A stretch of 64,000 nt of DNA from Sclerurus mexicanus (taxonomy: Eukaryota; Chordata; Aves; Passeriformes; Furnariidae): assembly GCA_013396755.1 (NCBI GenBank), contig VWZF01005999.1, positions 103,158-167,157 on the forward strand, read 5' to 3'. The position numbers and the translations under genes are program-made. Shown here in pieces: positions 10,352 to 25,300 of the stretch (the first letter of the stretch is position 1; each line of letters starts with the position of its first letter). The notes under the pieces are model-generated. The model had not been told where the DNA came from and did not search any database. It saw nothing but the letters and a program-made list of their open reading frames with translations.

Positions 10352-13300
10352 CTGGAAGGGAAATTGAAGCAGAGGGGTCGCACCATGCAGCCCCAGGGAC
10401 ACAGTCCCCTGCCCATCAAACCCCCAGCCCACCCGTGGGCAGGGCACAGGGACCCATCTGGGTGTTTCCCTGGGGGAACACCGACCCTGGGCACCCGGCT
10501 GGGGCACGTGGAGGTGCCCGTGAGAACCAAACGTCTTCTCAGATCTCCTCAACCGTGAACCTCATCATGCCCTGGCAGGGTTTGTCCACGGGGGAAGGAA
10601 CTGAGCACAAAGTCTGTCTCCAGACTTCGACCTCTGTGCTCTGAGTGCTGATTTGGGGCCAGGGGCTGGAGAAGATCGGCCAACAGCCCCGAGAGCCCGA
10701 ACGAGGCACCGGGACTTCAGGAACTACAAACCAAGACTCGGGGGGAAAATAATAATTTAAAAATAATTAACGTTGAAAATTGAAATGAAAACAGGTATGT
10801 TTTCTTAAATTGCCAGGCCATCTCTGTCCTGCAGGACTGTCTCTGCCCCCAGCGATGGGCTCACAGGACACAGCAGTGCCAGCTCTGAGCCCCCGGCCCC
10901 TCCGAGCACAGCGGGGCTCGCAGGCAGTCACAGAGCAAAGGCTGTGCCCAGGAGACAAGTGGGTGCTTTAGAAAACACAAGGGCAAACAAGCCTGCTCTC
11001 AGACAGGGCTCAAGGAGGGGATTTTCACTTGTGAGGCCCGATTAAGATTAGTTTTAGATGACTTTGCAAAGGATTACCAGGGTACACTTATTAGTGCGTC
11101 CCAGACCGATCAAGGGGATAAACTCAGCCGTGTTCTTCAGCCCAGCCTCCTGAACGACCAGCTGCTTAATTCCTGCACAATTCCTGCACACAGAACCCCC
11201 TGCCTGGCCTGCTGAGCTGCCCCCAAACCTGGCGATTTCCCTGCAAGCTGCTCTGGGACACATGGCCAAGCGTGTTCACTGTGGGGGCTGTGCAGGCACC
11301 AGGCCCAGCCGCTCCGGAGCTCGGCAGGACACGCACAGAGAGCAGAGAAGCTGCTCCAGTGGGAGGTGTCTCTGCCCACGGCTGGGGCTAGAGCTGGATC
11401 AGCTTTAAGGTTCTTTCCAACCCAAACCAGTCTGAGTCTGTGATTCCATGGACTCTGTGCAGCGTCAATGTGCTCCACTCCGGCACATTCCTGAGGGTGA
11501 GGGGAGTCAGGGATAACCCAGCAGTGCTGAGGAAGCACCCGGGGCTGAATGCTGCCTGGTTTTACTTGGCAAGAGAACAAAGTACCAAGGGCCACAGCAA
11601 AGATCAAAAACAGGGGCAAATTCGCAATGTGCCGCTTGTAAAACCACACGAGTTACTGGCATGGACCAGGGAACAGGAAAAATCCTGTAGCCCCTTGAAA
11701 TATCTTGAGCTAGAGGGAGGAAAGGGAAGAAGAGCCAACAGGCTGAGCTGTAAAATGGCTCTCATGGGCCATATCCCAGTTGCCTGCTGGTGACACAACT
11801 CTTTCAGAGCCTGGAGACCTGGCTACAGAGAAGGTTCTGCTCCACATGCACTTCTCCCCCAGATTCCTCATGTCCTAGTATTGCCAGATCTCCTTCACTC
11901 AGCTTGGAAAGCTGCCTGCTTTGCACTGCCACAGCCTGGCAGAGGGCTCTGCAGCCACAGGCACAGGACACATGAAGTGGGAACAGGGAGGAACTGCAAG
12001 GGTAGAACCAGGAAAACAAGGTGGTTACAAGCAAAACAAAGACCCTGGCAGGACTTAAGGGAGGTCAAAATCGCTTTTTCACACGGATGCCCCTCTGAAG
12101 CAGGCAGGCTGGTTAGGAAGGTGTGTGTCTCTGTAGAGAAAATAAATTACCTTGAGCTGATAGTTCAAGTGGAGACTCAAAGGCAACCCTATAAGGATTC
12201 ATTAAGTTTTTCAGATTCTGAAATAGCTGAAAGGAAAACACAGCAGAGTTAGCAGCTGCAAACACTGATGACTCCTTGGCATCCAGAATTGCCCATCTTT
12301 GCTCTCTCCCTCTAGAAAACATTCCACACATGTCCTTTAAAATATCAGTCTTATCAGTAAATAAATAAAGTGATTTGAATGACTGTTCTTCTCAAAGGTT
12401 TTAGTATTTGTCCTGCATGTCACTTCCTTCCTCCCCTGCCCTCTGGGGAAGGCACAATCCAGAGGGTGGTTCTCCCACTCACAGCCCCCATGGGACAGGC
12501 CAGCAGCCTCTTCCCACCCAGCAGAAGGGGAAGGTTTGGGGCTCACAGTGTGACTTCTCCCTCCCTGGGCTCGGTGCTGCCCAGCAGACACTCCCAGGGG
12601 GACCCAGGAGCTCCTACCTTCTCCCCATTGGGGTTTCCAAGAACATAGCAGCCCATGATGTGGATGATATTTGGTTCAGGATTGACTTTACTCATCAGCC
12701 GGCTCAACCTCTTCCAGAAGCTGGAACAAACAGGAAAAACCAGAGTAATACATGAATAAAAAATAAAATCTCTCTCCTCACAGGCATGATGAATCCCCAC
12801 ATCACTCAGAATGGGCCCAAGGCTTGTAGCCTGGGCAGCAATCTGCTCAGGAAAATCCAAGCCGTGTGGTAGAGGAGGAGGAGTGGCCCATCGAGCCAAG
12901 GAAGCTCCAAGGTGCAGAGAAGGGAGCACAGGCCACCAGCACTGCTTTTAGAGTGGCAGTTTTCCCGAGCATCCCCTCCAGTCTCCTCGCTCCCATTCCT
13001 ATCAACAACCGCCCTTTCTAATCAGCAGTGTTATCAGTGCACTGGTTCATTTCCAGGGCAGGAAACCAGCAGGGAACAGCTGGGGAGGATGTTGTTCTCC
13101 ACAGCAAGAGGGACAACACCAAACCCGGCCTGTGCTTGGTGCTGACCACAGCCAGAGCCACTTTAGGTCTTGGGACTGTGACCAGCCCCTTGTGGGATGT
13201 GAAACAACCCCCTCCCTGGGCAGGGGGTTGGAGCTGGGGGGCTCTAAAGCCCAGCAGTTCCTCTGTGGGTTTTCCAAGCAGCCTGCAGCCCCAGCTCCCC

Positions 13301-16300
13301 TCAGAACAGCCTCCCAGGGACACACAGGCTGCATGGAAATGCTCACTGCCAAGCCTCCAAACTTTCCTCCGCGTGTTCACAGCTTTCCGAAGATCCCTGA
13401 TCTATCAGCTTGGGAGTAGTTCTGCCTGGAATGTGTTCAGAACCGTGTATGTGCACACATGCTGGAAGGTTTCACAGCCAGTGTTTGTGCCAGAGCATGA
13501 GGCTGCTGAGCAGATGTTGATTTTAATACTCAGTTCTCTCGCCAACAAAAAGTTGTGTAGGAACAGGTTGGTGTAACATCCTCTCCCCCACAGCCAAGCA
13601 CTGTTAGCCAAGGAAGTTTGAGCCAGCACAAGGGAGTAGGCAGCAAAACAGGCAAAGCTTAACTCTGCAAGGAGAAGCAAAATTGCCTCAGCAACCCCAG
13701 CTGACAGGCTGGCATGTTAGTGAAAAGCCTCCTCAGTAACAGGCTGGACTTTGAGCAGGCTTTGCAGAGACAAATTCCAATTCGCCCTGACCCGAGACAG
13801 CTGTGGGGAACACTCTGGATTTCTGCCACCCAGTGCTACTGCAGCCACTGCTGAGCACCAGAGGCTCGAGGTGCACCTTCTGGTTTCTGGTCAGCAAAGC
13901 CTTTGTTAGGAGAGGAAATACCTTTTCTTTTTATCTCTTTTCATAGTTTCTTGTCCAGAGAGACACTACATAGCAGACAGAAGCATAAATCTGCTGGTAG
14001 CCAGGGATGCAGCACCCCAGGGATGAGCTCAGCTGTCACCTCTGCATCTGCCTCTCAACAAGCTGTAAGCTGCTATTAGCCCCTCCTCAGCCTCCCCATG
14101 CCCCGACCAAGCCAGCCCAGCTCCCTTCACCTCTCCTGCCTGGCCATGTGCTGCAAACACTGAGAAAACCCAGCAGGAAGACTCCATGCAAGTCCAGAAC
14201 ACAGCAGAGCCACTCACAGGATCAGATCTTCCTCCTTCTCCACTTTGGCGAAAGTGGCGACTTTGTTCTTCAACAAGTACAAGTGCCCGGGACCTCCCTG
14301 CGAGAGAGAGACACGCAGATGGGAACCCCTTGGCACAGGCCCTGAGGAAAACAATCCTGGATGCCTTTCCTGTTCTGCCCAGCCATTCCTAGAAGGGCCA
14401 CAAGGGAGCAGGGCAGTGCCACTGGGAATTCTCCATAGTGGGCAATCGCTCAGGGAACATCCACAAGTGGGCAGTGTGTGGGGTTGGATTCCCCAGTTTT
14501 TACTGTTCTTTGCCCACCTGGCTCCAGAAAAGCACAATAATAGGCAAAAATCGTCATTGTGGGTGGCTTGGGAGAGCAATAGGGAAGACAAGAAAGTCCC
14601 TGTCACTTGGGGACAAGGGACATCCCCCTGTCCCTTGGGGGCAGAGGAGAAGCTGAGCACAGCAGGGATAAACAGGAAAGGGCTGGCACTGCGGGGGAAC
14701 CGGACTTGGGCAGCAAAAGGCATAAAGAGATTGAGCACAACACCAGGAATGTCACAAGCCACCATCTCCAGGTCAGGGTGTGGCAAACCTGCCACTGTGC
14801 AGCACAGGGAGTTCCAGACAGGTTTCCTTCCTCACTTCTCATACAGCTGCTGGGGAAGCCTAAAACTGACCACCCTGAGGAACAGGAGACTTGGGAAGGA
14901 AATCCCCAGCAGGGCCTGAACCCGTCCCAGCCACAGCTCCAGCCTGTGCCCTGACCCCCCTCCTGCCTCCCCTGGCCTCCAGCTCCCACGTGCCACTCTG
15001 ACCCAGTGTCACACTGAAGCCGCACGGGAACGATAACTATGACACTGCAAATGCCTGTTCCTGTCTCTGCAATCCCCTTCCGAGGCCTGTGCTGGAGCTG
15101 GTTTGCCGGAGGTTCCTTGGGAGCAGCTGAGAATCAGCCCAGCTCTTGACTTGGCCTCACTAAATCAGGTGTGATTTCCTGTGTCACAGCAACTCCAGGT
15201 GCTCAGTGTCCGGGAAATGGGAAGTGAAAGCTGTGCACTGGCAGTCACTGCAATGGAACCTGACTTTGGAATATTGCTTCCTTTATGTCATATTTACCCT
15301 GTACGAAAAGACAAATTTGTAACAAAACACCCAAGCACTTAACAACTTTCACATACCTGGCAAAATATCAGCATCTTCCAGATTTTGCAGCCTTTGCGAT
15401 AAATGTTAAGTTTCTTCTCTATTTCCTCTGCAAAAAAAACCAAATCCCAAAAACATGTTGGAAAACATGAACCATGGTGAAAGTTAAAAATTAATCTTAG
15501 TTCTTTTCACTTTAGTCCTCAAGGCAGGAGGCTGAGCTGGGAGAGATGCTCAGCACCCAGGTGCCACAGATGCTGTGGGAAGCAGCACCCCAGCGTGTCA
15601 CGGGGCAGAGCAGGGATGGTGCAGCACCAGACACTGCTCTGGCCACGGCACAGGAGCACACCCAGCCCTCCTGACCCTCTGTTAATGCTCCCACCCACCA
15701 CACAGGTGCCCTGTGCCTCAGCTTCCCTTCCACAAACCAGGAGACTGGCACCGAAGACAGGCCAGAGGAGTGAAGGTTTTTCCAGCAGCACATCCAGGAG
15801 CAGCTGACACTGTCAGGTGTCACCGGGGTGACAAAAACATCTCTGTGTGTGGCAGCTGAGGCACAGGGCAGCAGGGTGAGTGACAGCCTGATGGGTTACA
15901 TTTGCAATGGGCAGGAGGTAAGAATAGGAAATAACACTCACGTACCGAGGATGTCATCAAAGGTGGCATGTTCATGGTCCTGGAAACCCAGAGAGAAGAC
16001 ACACAGAGGTTCACTGTCACTACACCAGCTCTCAGGAGGCATTATGGTCTCTTATACTGCACACAACCCCAGTCCCAGGCAAACAGATGCTTCAAGAGCA
16101 CCATTACAGCAGCTGAAGGCTGGTAGTCACAGCACAGCAATCACCTCCCTAAATCATATTTCAGCACAGAAGCTGAAGGCTCAACGGTCCCTGGAGACCA
16201 AACCCAGCCAGGCTGCAGGCAGGCCCAAAGCACAGCCTGGCCAGCAGATGCAGTGAGCATCAGCAATGCCTCTCTCCCTCTTGGCCCACGTTCTGGAGCC

Positions 16301-19300
16301 TCAGGCTTCACCCATGTCCAAGCTGGCTCCCAACAAAGCTGCCTCTGGCACAGCAGGACCATCAGGAAACTGCACAGTTCTCCAAGGACAAGAGGCAACA
16401 AGCCCCCAGCAGCATTGCCTGCTGCACTGGGAGACTGGGCTCACTGGGCTTTCTGGGCTGTCAGTCCCAGCCTTCCCTTTCAAATTAGGTGAATATAAAG
16501 TGATTTGGGAAAAGAGATCCAGGACTCCTTGCTGCTGTTTCAGACACCTGCTCAGGCCAGACTCCTTGTGAATTTAATTAGTTAAATTAGTGGCTGGCAG
16601 GGATGCACCGCAGCACGTGGGGTTTGTGTTGCACTGCCGAGCTCCAAGGTCCTGCTCATCCCAAGGATGAGCATAAGGAGGAGGCCTAAGCCTGGCAATG
16701 CACAGCTCTGCCTGTGCTCCAGCCTGCCCTGCCTTCCCTTGATAATCTTCCCATGCAGCTTGGCTGGGCCTGAAGAGCACAACCACCCACATGTGCCATT
16801 GTCACCCCACCTTCTTGTTCCACCCAGACCTGAGCCCCCACACAGCTGGGTTCAGCACACCCCCAGCCCTTTCCTGACAGCTTTCAGTGCTTTGGAATGA
16901 CCACAACAGCAACAGAACACAAAACCTCTCAACAGGAGGCCTGTTCCCAGCCACAGCAGAGGTGATTTACTTACATAGAGAATGGGGATGATAGAGGGGT
17001 CGTCCCTGCGGATAATTGTTGGGACATACTCTGCTTTGGGCACCTTGGAAGAAATGAGCTGGAAGAGGAAAAAAAAGGTGCAACAGCGTGAGAAGGCGGT
17101 ACAGTTTGGACAGAAGTATATAATACATGCTAACAGTGCCCTGTCCAGCTGTTTTCAGGTGTCACTCAAGCTGGCAGCTAATCCAGCCTCTCTGCATCCC
17201 TATGGAAGGGCTTCCAGCCTTTGGTCCACCACAGAGCATCCCAGGCCTGCCAAGAGCCCCCTCATCACAGCCTCCTGCACTCCCAACACGTGAGCACCCA
17301 GCTCTGCCTCACAGCAGCACTGAGCCTGAGAGAGCAGTTTGGGAAGGAGACTGGTGTGTCACCAGGAATGGCTGTATCCCAGTAAGGATCCCTCCTGTAG
17401 AGCCTCCCTTCTGGCTGTAGGGAGTGTTCAAATGGCCCCTGGCTGCTGGTGGGACACTGCATCGGGCACAGGGGCCAGCCAAGGGCTGCCACTGCAGCAG
17501 GCACAGGCAGGCACAGGGCCACAGGCACCAGGAAGGTGCCTGGGAACTCTGGCTGAAGCTTCAGGTGGCTCCAGCAGCACCAGAGCGCGAGGGGATGGGC
17601 CCTGGATGGGTCAGGACAAACCATAGGGCTATTGGAACATGGGCAATTTGCCTGTGCTGTGATTCCAGGCACTCCCATTCATCCCTGGGAGAGCAGAGCA
17701 GGTAGTGGTGCTGGTGGGCTGGGCAGCTCAGCCTGGGCTCCAGCTGGGGCTGCTGTCCAAGCCCCCATCCCAGCAGGCAGCACTGTCCTGCTCCAGCCAC
17801 ATGGGAGTTACTGTGACCTTTCTGAAGCAGCACAATATACTCTGTGTATCTCCAGGGATGGACAAGCATCACACACACAGCCCAGGGGGGCAGCGTGTCA
17901 AGGGCTGAGCAAATCCTACTGTCTGGTCTCACTTGGACACTCTGCCCTGAGGCTGCTTCTAGGCCGAGTCTGGGAACACACATAGACTGTCTCCATGTCC
18001 TTTGCTCTTCCCAGATCTCAAAAGGTCCCATTCAAAGCCAGCACTGCTGTGCTGGGCTGGCAGTGCTGCCCTGAGAACAGCTGGAGACCCCATTTTGCCT
18101 TGTGCATGTGGCCAAAGAAGGGATGTGTCAGAACGTGGTCTTGTGTTCCAAACCCCAGAGCAGCGCAGGGGAGCACAGGGGCAAGCCTGGCATCAGCAGA
18201 AAATATCCCAAGGGATGACATGCAGCTCCAGAGTAAATCAGGCAAATAACAACAGGAGGGAGGGACTGCTGGGAGTGGGGACTCAGGTCTCTATTTTCAG
18301 GGGTAACGAGACTCAGGCTGACTTGATTCAGTGTTGGTGTCAGTCCTGCTCTGATTTGGAGGACAGGTCTTTCGTTCTAGTTTTCTTTCAACACATTATC
18401 CCCAGCAATAATAGACCTGAACACCATGTTATGGTGTCTTGGCTGAGCTCTGAGTGACCCTCACACACACCTGAGGTGTTGTCTATACAACAGAGTTGCC
18501 TCTTCCCATGAAAATCCTGAACTGAGCAGCTCTGAAAGAAGAGACAGAGCCTGAGCAGATACAGACAGACGAGTTGGAAACCCTCACCATTATTTTTGGT
18601 GGAATAAAGTCTTCTCCATCACATGCCATGGCTTCAAGTTCCTTTTCTGCTTCCCAGTTCAAGTCGAAGTCACCGTCCAGAGTGCCGCAGGAATCCTGAA
18701 GGTCATGGCCTGCCGGAACACAGTGAGCATTACAAGGGCAGAACAGCCTTCCCCACTCCAGGCCTGGCAGCTTCCTTGCTGAAGGTGCCACCAGACCTGG
18801 GCCCTCCTGTCCTCCCCAGAGTGACAGACACCACACTGTGGGGCTGGTGCCTCCACACAGACAAACGTGTAACGAATGGAGGGTGCACGAAGAGCTCCAC
18901 ACCACACACCACAGAGCTTCACCACTCTCACAGGCACCGAGCTCAGCTTCCAGACAGACACCCTGCCATCGCAGAAGTGGAGAAGGAGACAGGAGACAGA
19001 ACACAGACGGACTCTCTACACTTCAGCATTGCCAAGCTGGTCAGCAGAAGTCCAAAGACTTCAAAGCTGGTCTCCTTGTAGTAATCACTGCTCTGACTAC
19101 GTCTTTCGAGGGATTATAAAGCAAATCTGCCCTGCTGGTCAGACTGATCTTGGCAGAGAACTCAGAGTGTGCATGAGGACAGCTGCAGCAAACACAGTCA
19201 TGTTGCAACAGGAGACTTGAATTTGCTCTCCAAATTGACCTTACCTGTTGGCCTTCAATGCCTCCTGGGGAAAAAAAACATCTGGAAGGAATATAATTGA

Positions 19301-22300
19301 CCATTAAAGGTTAAAAATAGAGATGGTTCCTGGGCTGAGGAAGGAGAACCGAGATGCCTCTACTTGTGCCTTTCAGGATGTCCCGGTGTCGCTGGGCAGT
19401 GCCTGGAGCCTGCCTGAACCACGGCTTTTCCACTAGCCTCTGGTTAGCTGAGGGAGCAGGGGGGGATCACACTGCCAAGCAACAATCAGGTCACGTTTTG
19501 AGCCTGGCCTGCCTTTCATACGCCTCCCCCAGCAGCCTGGTACAGCTAGCAGGGCCAGATCTCATGCTTGCCTGGTAGGTCAGGTCATTTCATTAGCGAA
19601 ATCCAGATCAACATGGGCAAACTCATATCCACCAAGTTCCTGCCTACAGGCTTCCAATAAAATCTGTGTAAAACAGCCATTCCCTCGATACGAACACAGT
19701 GGGAAGATGCTGGCATTTCCTCCTGCAAATTAACACAACAGCATCTCAGTCCCCACAAGCAGAACGTGGCAGCGCTACTGGGGATTCCCAGAGGAATTCC
19801 TGGCAACCCAAATGAAGATCATCACCTGTCAAGCTATGACCTGTGCAGGCAGCAAGGCTAGAAAATCAAAGCTCCATCTCAGAGAGCACTTCAGTTGTGT
19901 TCTTGAGCTATTCCAGCCTAGGGAAGAGCTCAGAAGGGGGTCCTGCATGGGAAGCCAAGTCAGCCCTGCTGTGGTGAAGGTAGGCTTGGACTGGTGAGCT
20001 TCCAGGTAGGTTGTTTTGGAGCCAAGCAAATAAGGGATGATGGGAACAGAGGGCTGTAAGAGAGCTGTACCACTGAGCATCCTTTGGCGACTGCTTAATA
20101 ACCTGAGGTTGGATGGGCTGTGCTCTACAAATGACTGGAGGTACACACAGATGAACAGGTACATACACCTGGAGCGTCACGTGCCCCGACCTCGGGAAAC
20201 TAAAAGGATCACAGACAGGACAGAAGGGCAGAGAGGAGTTACTCCAGTTGGACTCCAGTCAGCACCTCCACTGGAGGAAGCTCAAAGGACTCAGAACTCA
20301 CTTTCTCGAGAGTCATGGAAGGAATCAGCTTTGATGGGAGTCGGGTCACTCCAGGACCTGCTGAAGCTCCTCTCACGCCGTTCGGCAAAGGCTAGGATAA
20401 AACCAGAGCACGACATTAACAGATTCCAAAGCCACCTCTGCTGCTGCCACCAAACAAAACATCCAGTAGATTTCCACCAAAGCCACAGCTCACAGACTCC
20501 CCTGGACTGGTCCTTCCACTTGCCAAGCGTGAGTCCTTTCCACACAGCAAACACAGGTCTCTCTTCTACACTGCAGTGACCAAGTGCCCACTTTCTCTGC
20601 AGGACAGGGTGTGTAACACCGAAAAAGGATGACACCTGATGGTCTCTCCTTAAAAGCACAAACCTCAAAGGAAGATGCACTGCACAGGACCTGTCTGACC
20701 AGAAGAAGGCAGCAGTTCTCCAGTCAGTTCTCCCTTCCTGTTCTACTTACATCCCAATCAGAGCTGGACCAAGCAGCAGGACAGGACTGTCTCTGGAAAG
20801 CTCATGCTTTCTAACTTCTGTTGTAAAAGAGGGAATCCTTCAGCCTTTGCTTGCCTGCACTCTTGTGAGCACCACCTCTGGTCTGGTTTTTTTCCCCAAG
20901 GAGTCTCGTATTGTTTGCACTGGCATTTCCCAAGTGGAATCCAGGGAGCTGGGCCCAGCTGGCTGCACCACAGGCAAATTCCTGGGAACTGCCAGCCACG
21001 GGTGTCTGACTTGGCAAACCCGGGTGAGAGCCACTATGCTGAGATTAACAGCCACCTGTAGCCACTAACGCCTGTCTCTGGTGGCAGGGAGGGAGTTTGC
21101 AGCACAGGAATTCACTGCAGATCTGGACCACAAGAGCTGAGAAGCAACCTTTCCCCTCCTGCAGCGTGTCCAGGTTGATAAACCACATCTTCAGTTCTTC
21201 AGGAGATCTCCATCCTCAGTTTGCATTCAAAACCAGGCAATTAGATACTGTGCACAGGAAGAAAGCTTTGAAAACATGACCCGAGTGTTCCTGAGGCGGA
21301 GACAGGGCTGAGCTTCCCGACAGCTCCGGGGTAGGTGAGCCCTGGCCACGTCAGGCTGTGCTAACTCAGATGCCAATGAAGTCTCTGGAAAGGGCAAAGC
21401 TCTTTGCTGATCGCTTCCCACAGCACAGGAGAAAGGAAAGAATGCAAATTGATCTCAGCAATGTTTTGCTGTGGGCAGTGTGCACATGATGGCTGGCCAG
21501 GGGGTGGGAAGAATAAGCTGTTTTCCATTCTGGAGCAATCCTCAGTTCTCAGGAGCAGATTACACCACTCAGCCCATTTCACAGCAACAAGGGAGCTGCC
21601 CCAGCTAAGTTATGAAGGAGTGTTGCCTCCTGCAGGGAAAGGGAACTGCCATTTCCTAGGTCTAAGAGGGGATTTCTTCCTCAGTGAGGCATAACACTCC
21701 CTTATTTCCCCCTTGCTCCAGTCTTCTCCCTGTTCCTCTTCTATCCCCGTTCCATCATCCTTTCAGCTCCCACCAGGCAACTCTCCCCCAGGTCCTGCTG
21801 CGGAGATGGCAGTGGGCCAGGGCAGAAGGGACAGCCAGCAGTCTGCATGGCACACGAAGCGCTGACCACCCCAAGGGCCACAGCTGGTCACAGCTGCAGA
21901 GGGAGGCCAGGCAGCGCTTCCAGCTCTGCTGAACTCCCAGCTTGGGTCCTCCTCACGAGCCTCCACATCAGTGACCACCAAAACCCACACACAGGGCAAG
22001 GATGCTGCAGCTTTTCATCCACTCCTTGCACCAGAGATCTCCCAAGGCAGAGGGTTCTTGGAAAAAGCTGTCAGGCTGCTTGGAGACATCCATGTGTCCT
22101 GGAGACTTGCACCAACCTGGCCTTTTTTGTAGGATAACTGGCACCCGCAGGTCAAATCCTCTCTCTGGCCTGATGCCAGGTCCTTTCCACCCACACCTGC
22201 ATGTGACAGAGTTCTCCCTGTCCCACCAGCACAACTCTCAGCTCCTCACAGCCACAGCTCCCAGGTGCTCACTTACTTTGTGCTTTAACCCTTCGGCTCC

Positions 22301-25300
22301 CCACCATGCGGAGGTGCTTCCGAAAATTCCTGAAAGAAAGGCCAAACACAACCTTTGAGACAGGGAATACAAAGCAACACTGGGGCCCAGCGGGACTGAA
22401 GAAAATGGGAGGGGGAAAAAGTAAAATGGGGATGATGGAGTATTTCCTTCTGGGCTTTCCAAAGCTGGAGGCCAGGTCTCCAGCCTGCACTGGCCCAGTG
22501 CTGGGGATCGTTATGTTTGTCAGGAGTGGGACTGTTCTGAGCTCCCTGGGATGGGGCACTCCCTGCTCACAGCCTGCTTTCCCTTTCCTAGGACTAAGGC
22601 ACACCTTGCTGAGCATACCCTCTGTCCATGCTGGGAATGGTCCCTCTTCGTGGTAAAGAGCAGTGCCTGCTCCCCTCTCTCCTGCTTCAGCAGGAGTGTG
22701 GGGTGTCCAGGCTCTGCACACACCATGCTCGTGGCTGGGCTCATTCCTAAACACAGCAGCTGCTGCACAATCCCACCCGTGCTGGTGGCAACCACGCAGC
22801 TCTCCAGGGCAAAGAGCTGGGGAAGACTGAGGCAGGTCCTCCCTCCTTGGACAGCAGCACTGAGCGATGCTGGCTGTCCCCAGGGACCTGCTCTCTGCTG
22901 CAGCTGCCACCTCACCACGTGCTGCCCTGCCCAGGACTCACGGGCAGGGACAGGGGGGCTGCAGAGCACACAGCTCCAGGGTGTGGAGCTCCCCATGGAG
23001 GGAGAGCCCTGGGGAGCAGCTACACCCCTGAGTCGGGCCTGTGGAAAAGAGTGTCCTGGCTCCTCCTGAGAGGCCATGGCAAAGAAACTCTTTGTCCAGC
23101 CCCCTAGAGAGCAAGGGACTCATTTGCCTTAGTTTCTCATCACTCACCAAGGCAGGAACAGGACAGGAATCAAACAGGACACACAAAGAGACAGAGTGAG
23201 GAGCAGCATGTGGACTAGGAAGAGAAGTATCACCTCTCCATGAACCCTACCTTGTCAGGGTGACTTCCCCCTGCAGTGCAGCCCCAGGATGTCAGGGAGC
23301 CTACATGGAGTGGGAGAGCCTTCCTGGATTCCCTTCTGCCCCCACCACATGGCACAGACACCAGGCAAGAGACTACAGCTGGGGAAAGGGGTCAGTGACA
23401 CGTGCTTCTGGCTCACACACAGGTTAGTGGGATGAGGAAGGACATGTTACAACCATGCAGATGCTTTAGCACTGGACTAGGAGACACATCTGGCACCAGT
23501 GTGAGGTTGTTTACAGAAACCTGGATCCATCTGCTCCTGTCCAGGGAGATCCACACGAACCCAGCCCTTGGGGGAGAGCACTTAACCAACGTTACCTTCT
23601 GCACTTCCCCACTCAGCCCCTGGATCCCTTGTTGTCATCAGGATCCAAACTCAGCAGCTCAAGAAAGAAAACTAGCAGCTGGGAGCAATATCATTCCATG
23701 CCAAATTTCCATCTGCACTTGGGCTATTAATGTTTTCCAAAGACTTATTGTATCTGTAATTGAGTGCTTGAAGATTCACTGCTGTGGATCAGAAAGCTGC
23801 CCCTTTAGACACGTCCACAAATACAGGCTGGGCTGGCTCGACGTACAAAGCCCTCTGGGGTGGACCATGAGTGACAATGGGGTCTGTCTTACTGTGCATT
23901 ACATTCAAATCCAAATAAATACAACATTTTAAGGGAACCAGGCTTGTTCTTTACACACACACAAAAAAAAAAGGTCTTAGACATATAACTCATCAGAATG
24001 AAAATCTTTGTGGTCTACTGTGAGCCCAAGATCAAACCAGACACTGAGCACCAATATTAATTGCCAAGGCCACTGTTACATCCTTTGGGCTTTTGGCATT
24101 TTGGAGTAAAATTTCTGTTAAATGCTCAGTTGTCCTTTCCGCAGAGGAGATTGTTCAGCCCCTGGGGGCAGCGGGGGAAAGCAGTCTTTGCCACAGAAGA
24201 ATGCTGCTCCCAGCTGCCTGGACAGCCTGGGCTCTCCCAGGAGAGACCTAAATACTATCTCCTAAATACTGCTGAGAGCAGCTCCAGGGAGAATCCACCT
24301 GCTCAAGCTTAACCCCCACACTAAATGCTCAGAGAATGGGACAGAGGCCTTTTGCTCCTTCTCCTCTCCTCTATTAAAAACAGCACTTTGGAAAGGAGGT
24401 GCAAACCTGGGACTGATGTTTAATGTGGGCATCCTGTGGTCACCCAGATCCTTCCGAGAGCTTTTTGCAGCTGTATGGGTCCTCAGGCCCCTCTGAACCC
24501 TCTGCATGTCAGCAGGACAGGACTGGCCCTGGAGGAAGCACAACCTGCTCTGTGAGAGGTGGGGCTCCACAGACCTGCCCAGCCTTCCTGCCTGGCTCCT
24601 GCAACTGCACCCAGAACCCCCTGTGACACTTGATCACTTGTAAGATCTCTTCACCCATCACAGCACAACCACTGTCCCGCCAGTTTCAGTGACAAAATCT
24701 CCTTGTTAGGCCCTTTTCTGAACAGTGCTCCTCCTGACAGGTTCCAGTTTGCCTCATGGTCTGCACGACCCCATGGCACTGCCAGGGTCTGCATCCCAGG
24801 GATCCCCTCCAGGGTCTGCATCCCAGGGATCCCCTCCAGGGTCTGCATCCCAGGGATCCCCTCCAGGGTCTGCATCCCAGGGATCCCCTCCAGGGTCTGC
24901 ATCCCAGGGATCCCCTCCAGGGTCTGCATCCCAGGGATCCCCTCCAGGGTCTGCATCCCAGGGATCCCCTCCAGGGTCTGCATCCCAGGGATCCCCTCCA
25001 GGGTCTGCATCCCAGGGATCCCCTCCAGGGTCTGCATCCCAGGGATCCCCTCCAGGGTCTGCATCCCAGAGATCCCCTCCAGGGTCTGCATCCCAGAGAT
25101 CCCCTCCAGGGTCTCCAGCCCAGGGATCCCCTCCAGGGTCTCCATCCCTGCCAGAGGGTCTCCAAGGTGCTGCAGCCTCACTTCACACCCTGCAGCTCTG
25201 CCCACAGTGGGTCACCCCACTCTGCAGAGAAGCCTCTTCCCTACCCACACTCCTGGCAGCACCTCCCCTGTTCCCTTCCCTGGCTGCTCCTGCAGCAGGC

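Larger units (their letters stand above)
10352..18587 (-). other. NSMF: NSMF introns 15 to 9
   Basis: The introns between exons 16 and 9 occupy this span: 10352-12150, 12227-12617, 12721-14217, 14298-15356, 15428-15945, 15980-16974 and 17059-18587. Apart from the exons listed separately and the CR1 tail near 11385-11447, I see no further gene or notable repeat. Confidence 0.85.

Noticed and set aside
24784..25150. CRISPR-like array
   Set aside because: Repeats are head to tail without unique spacers, in a vertebrate intron.
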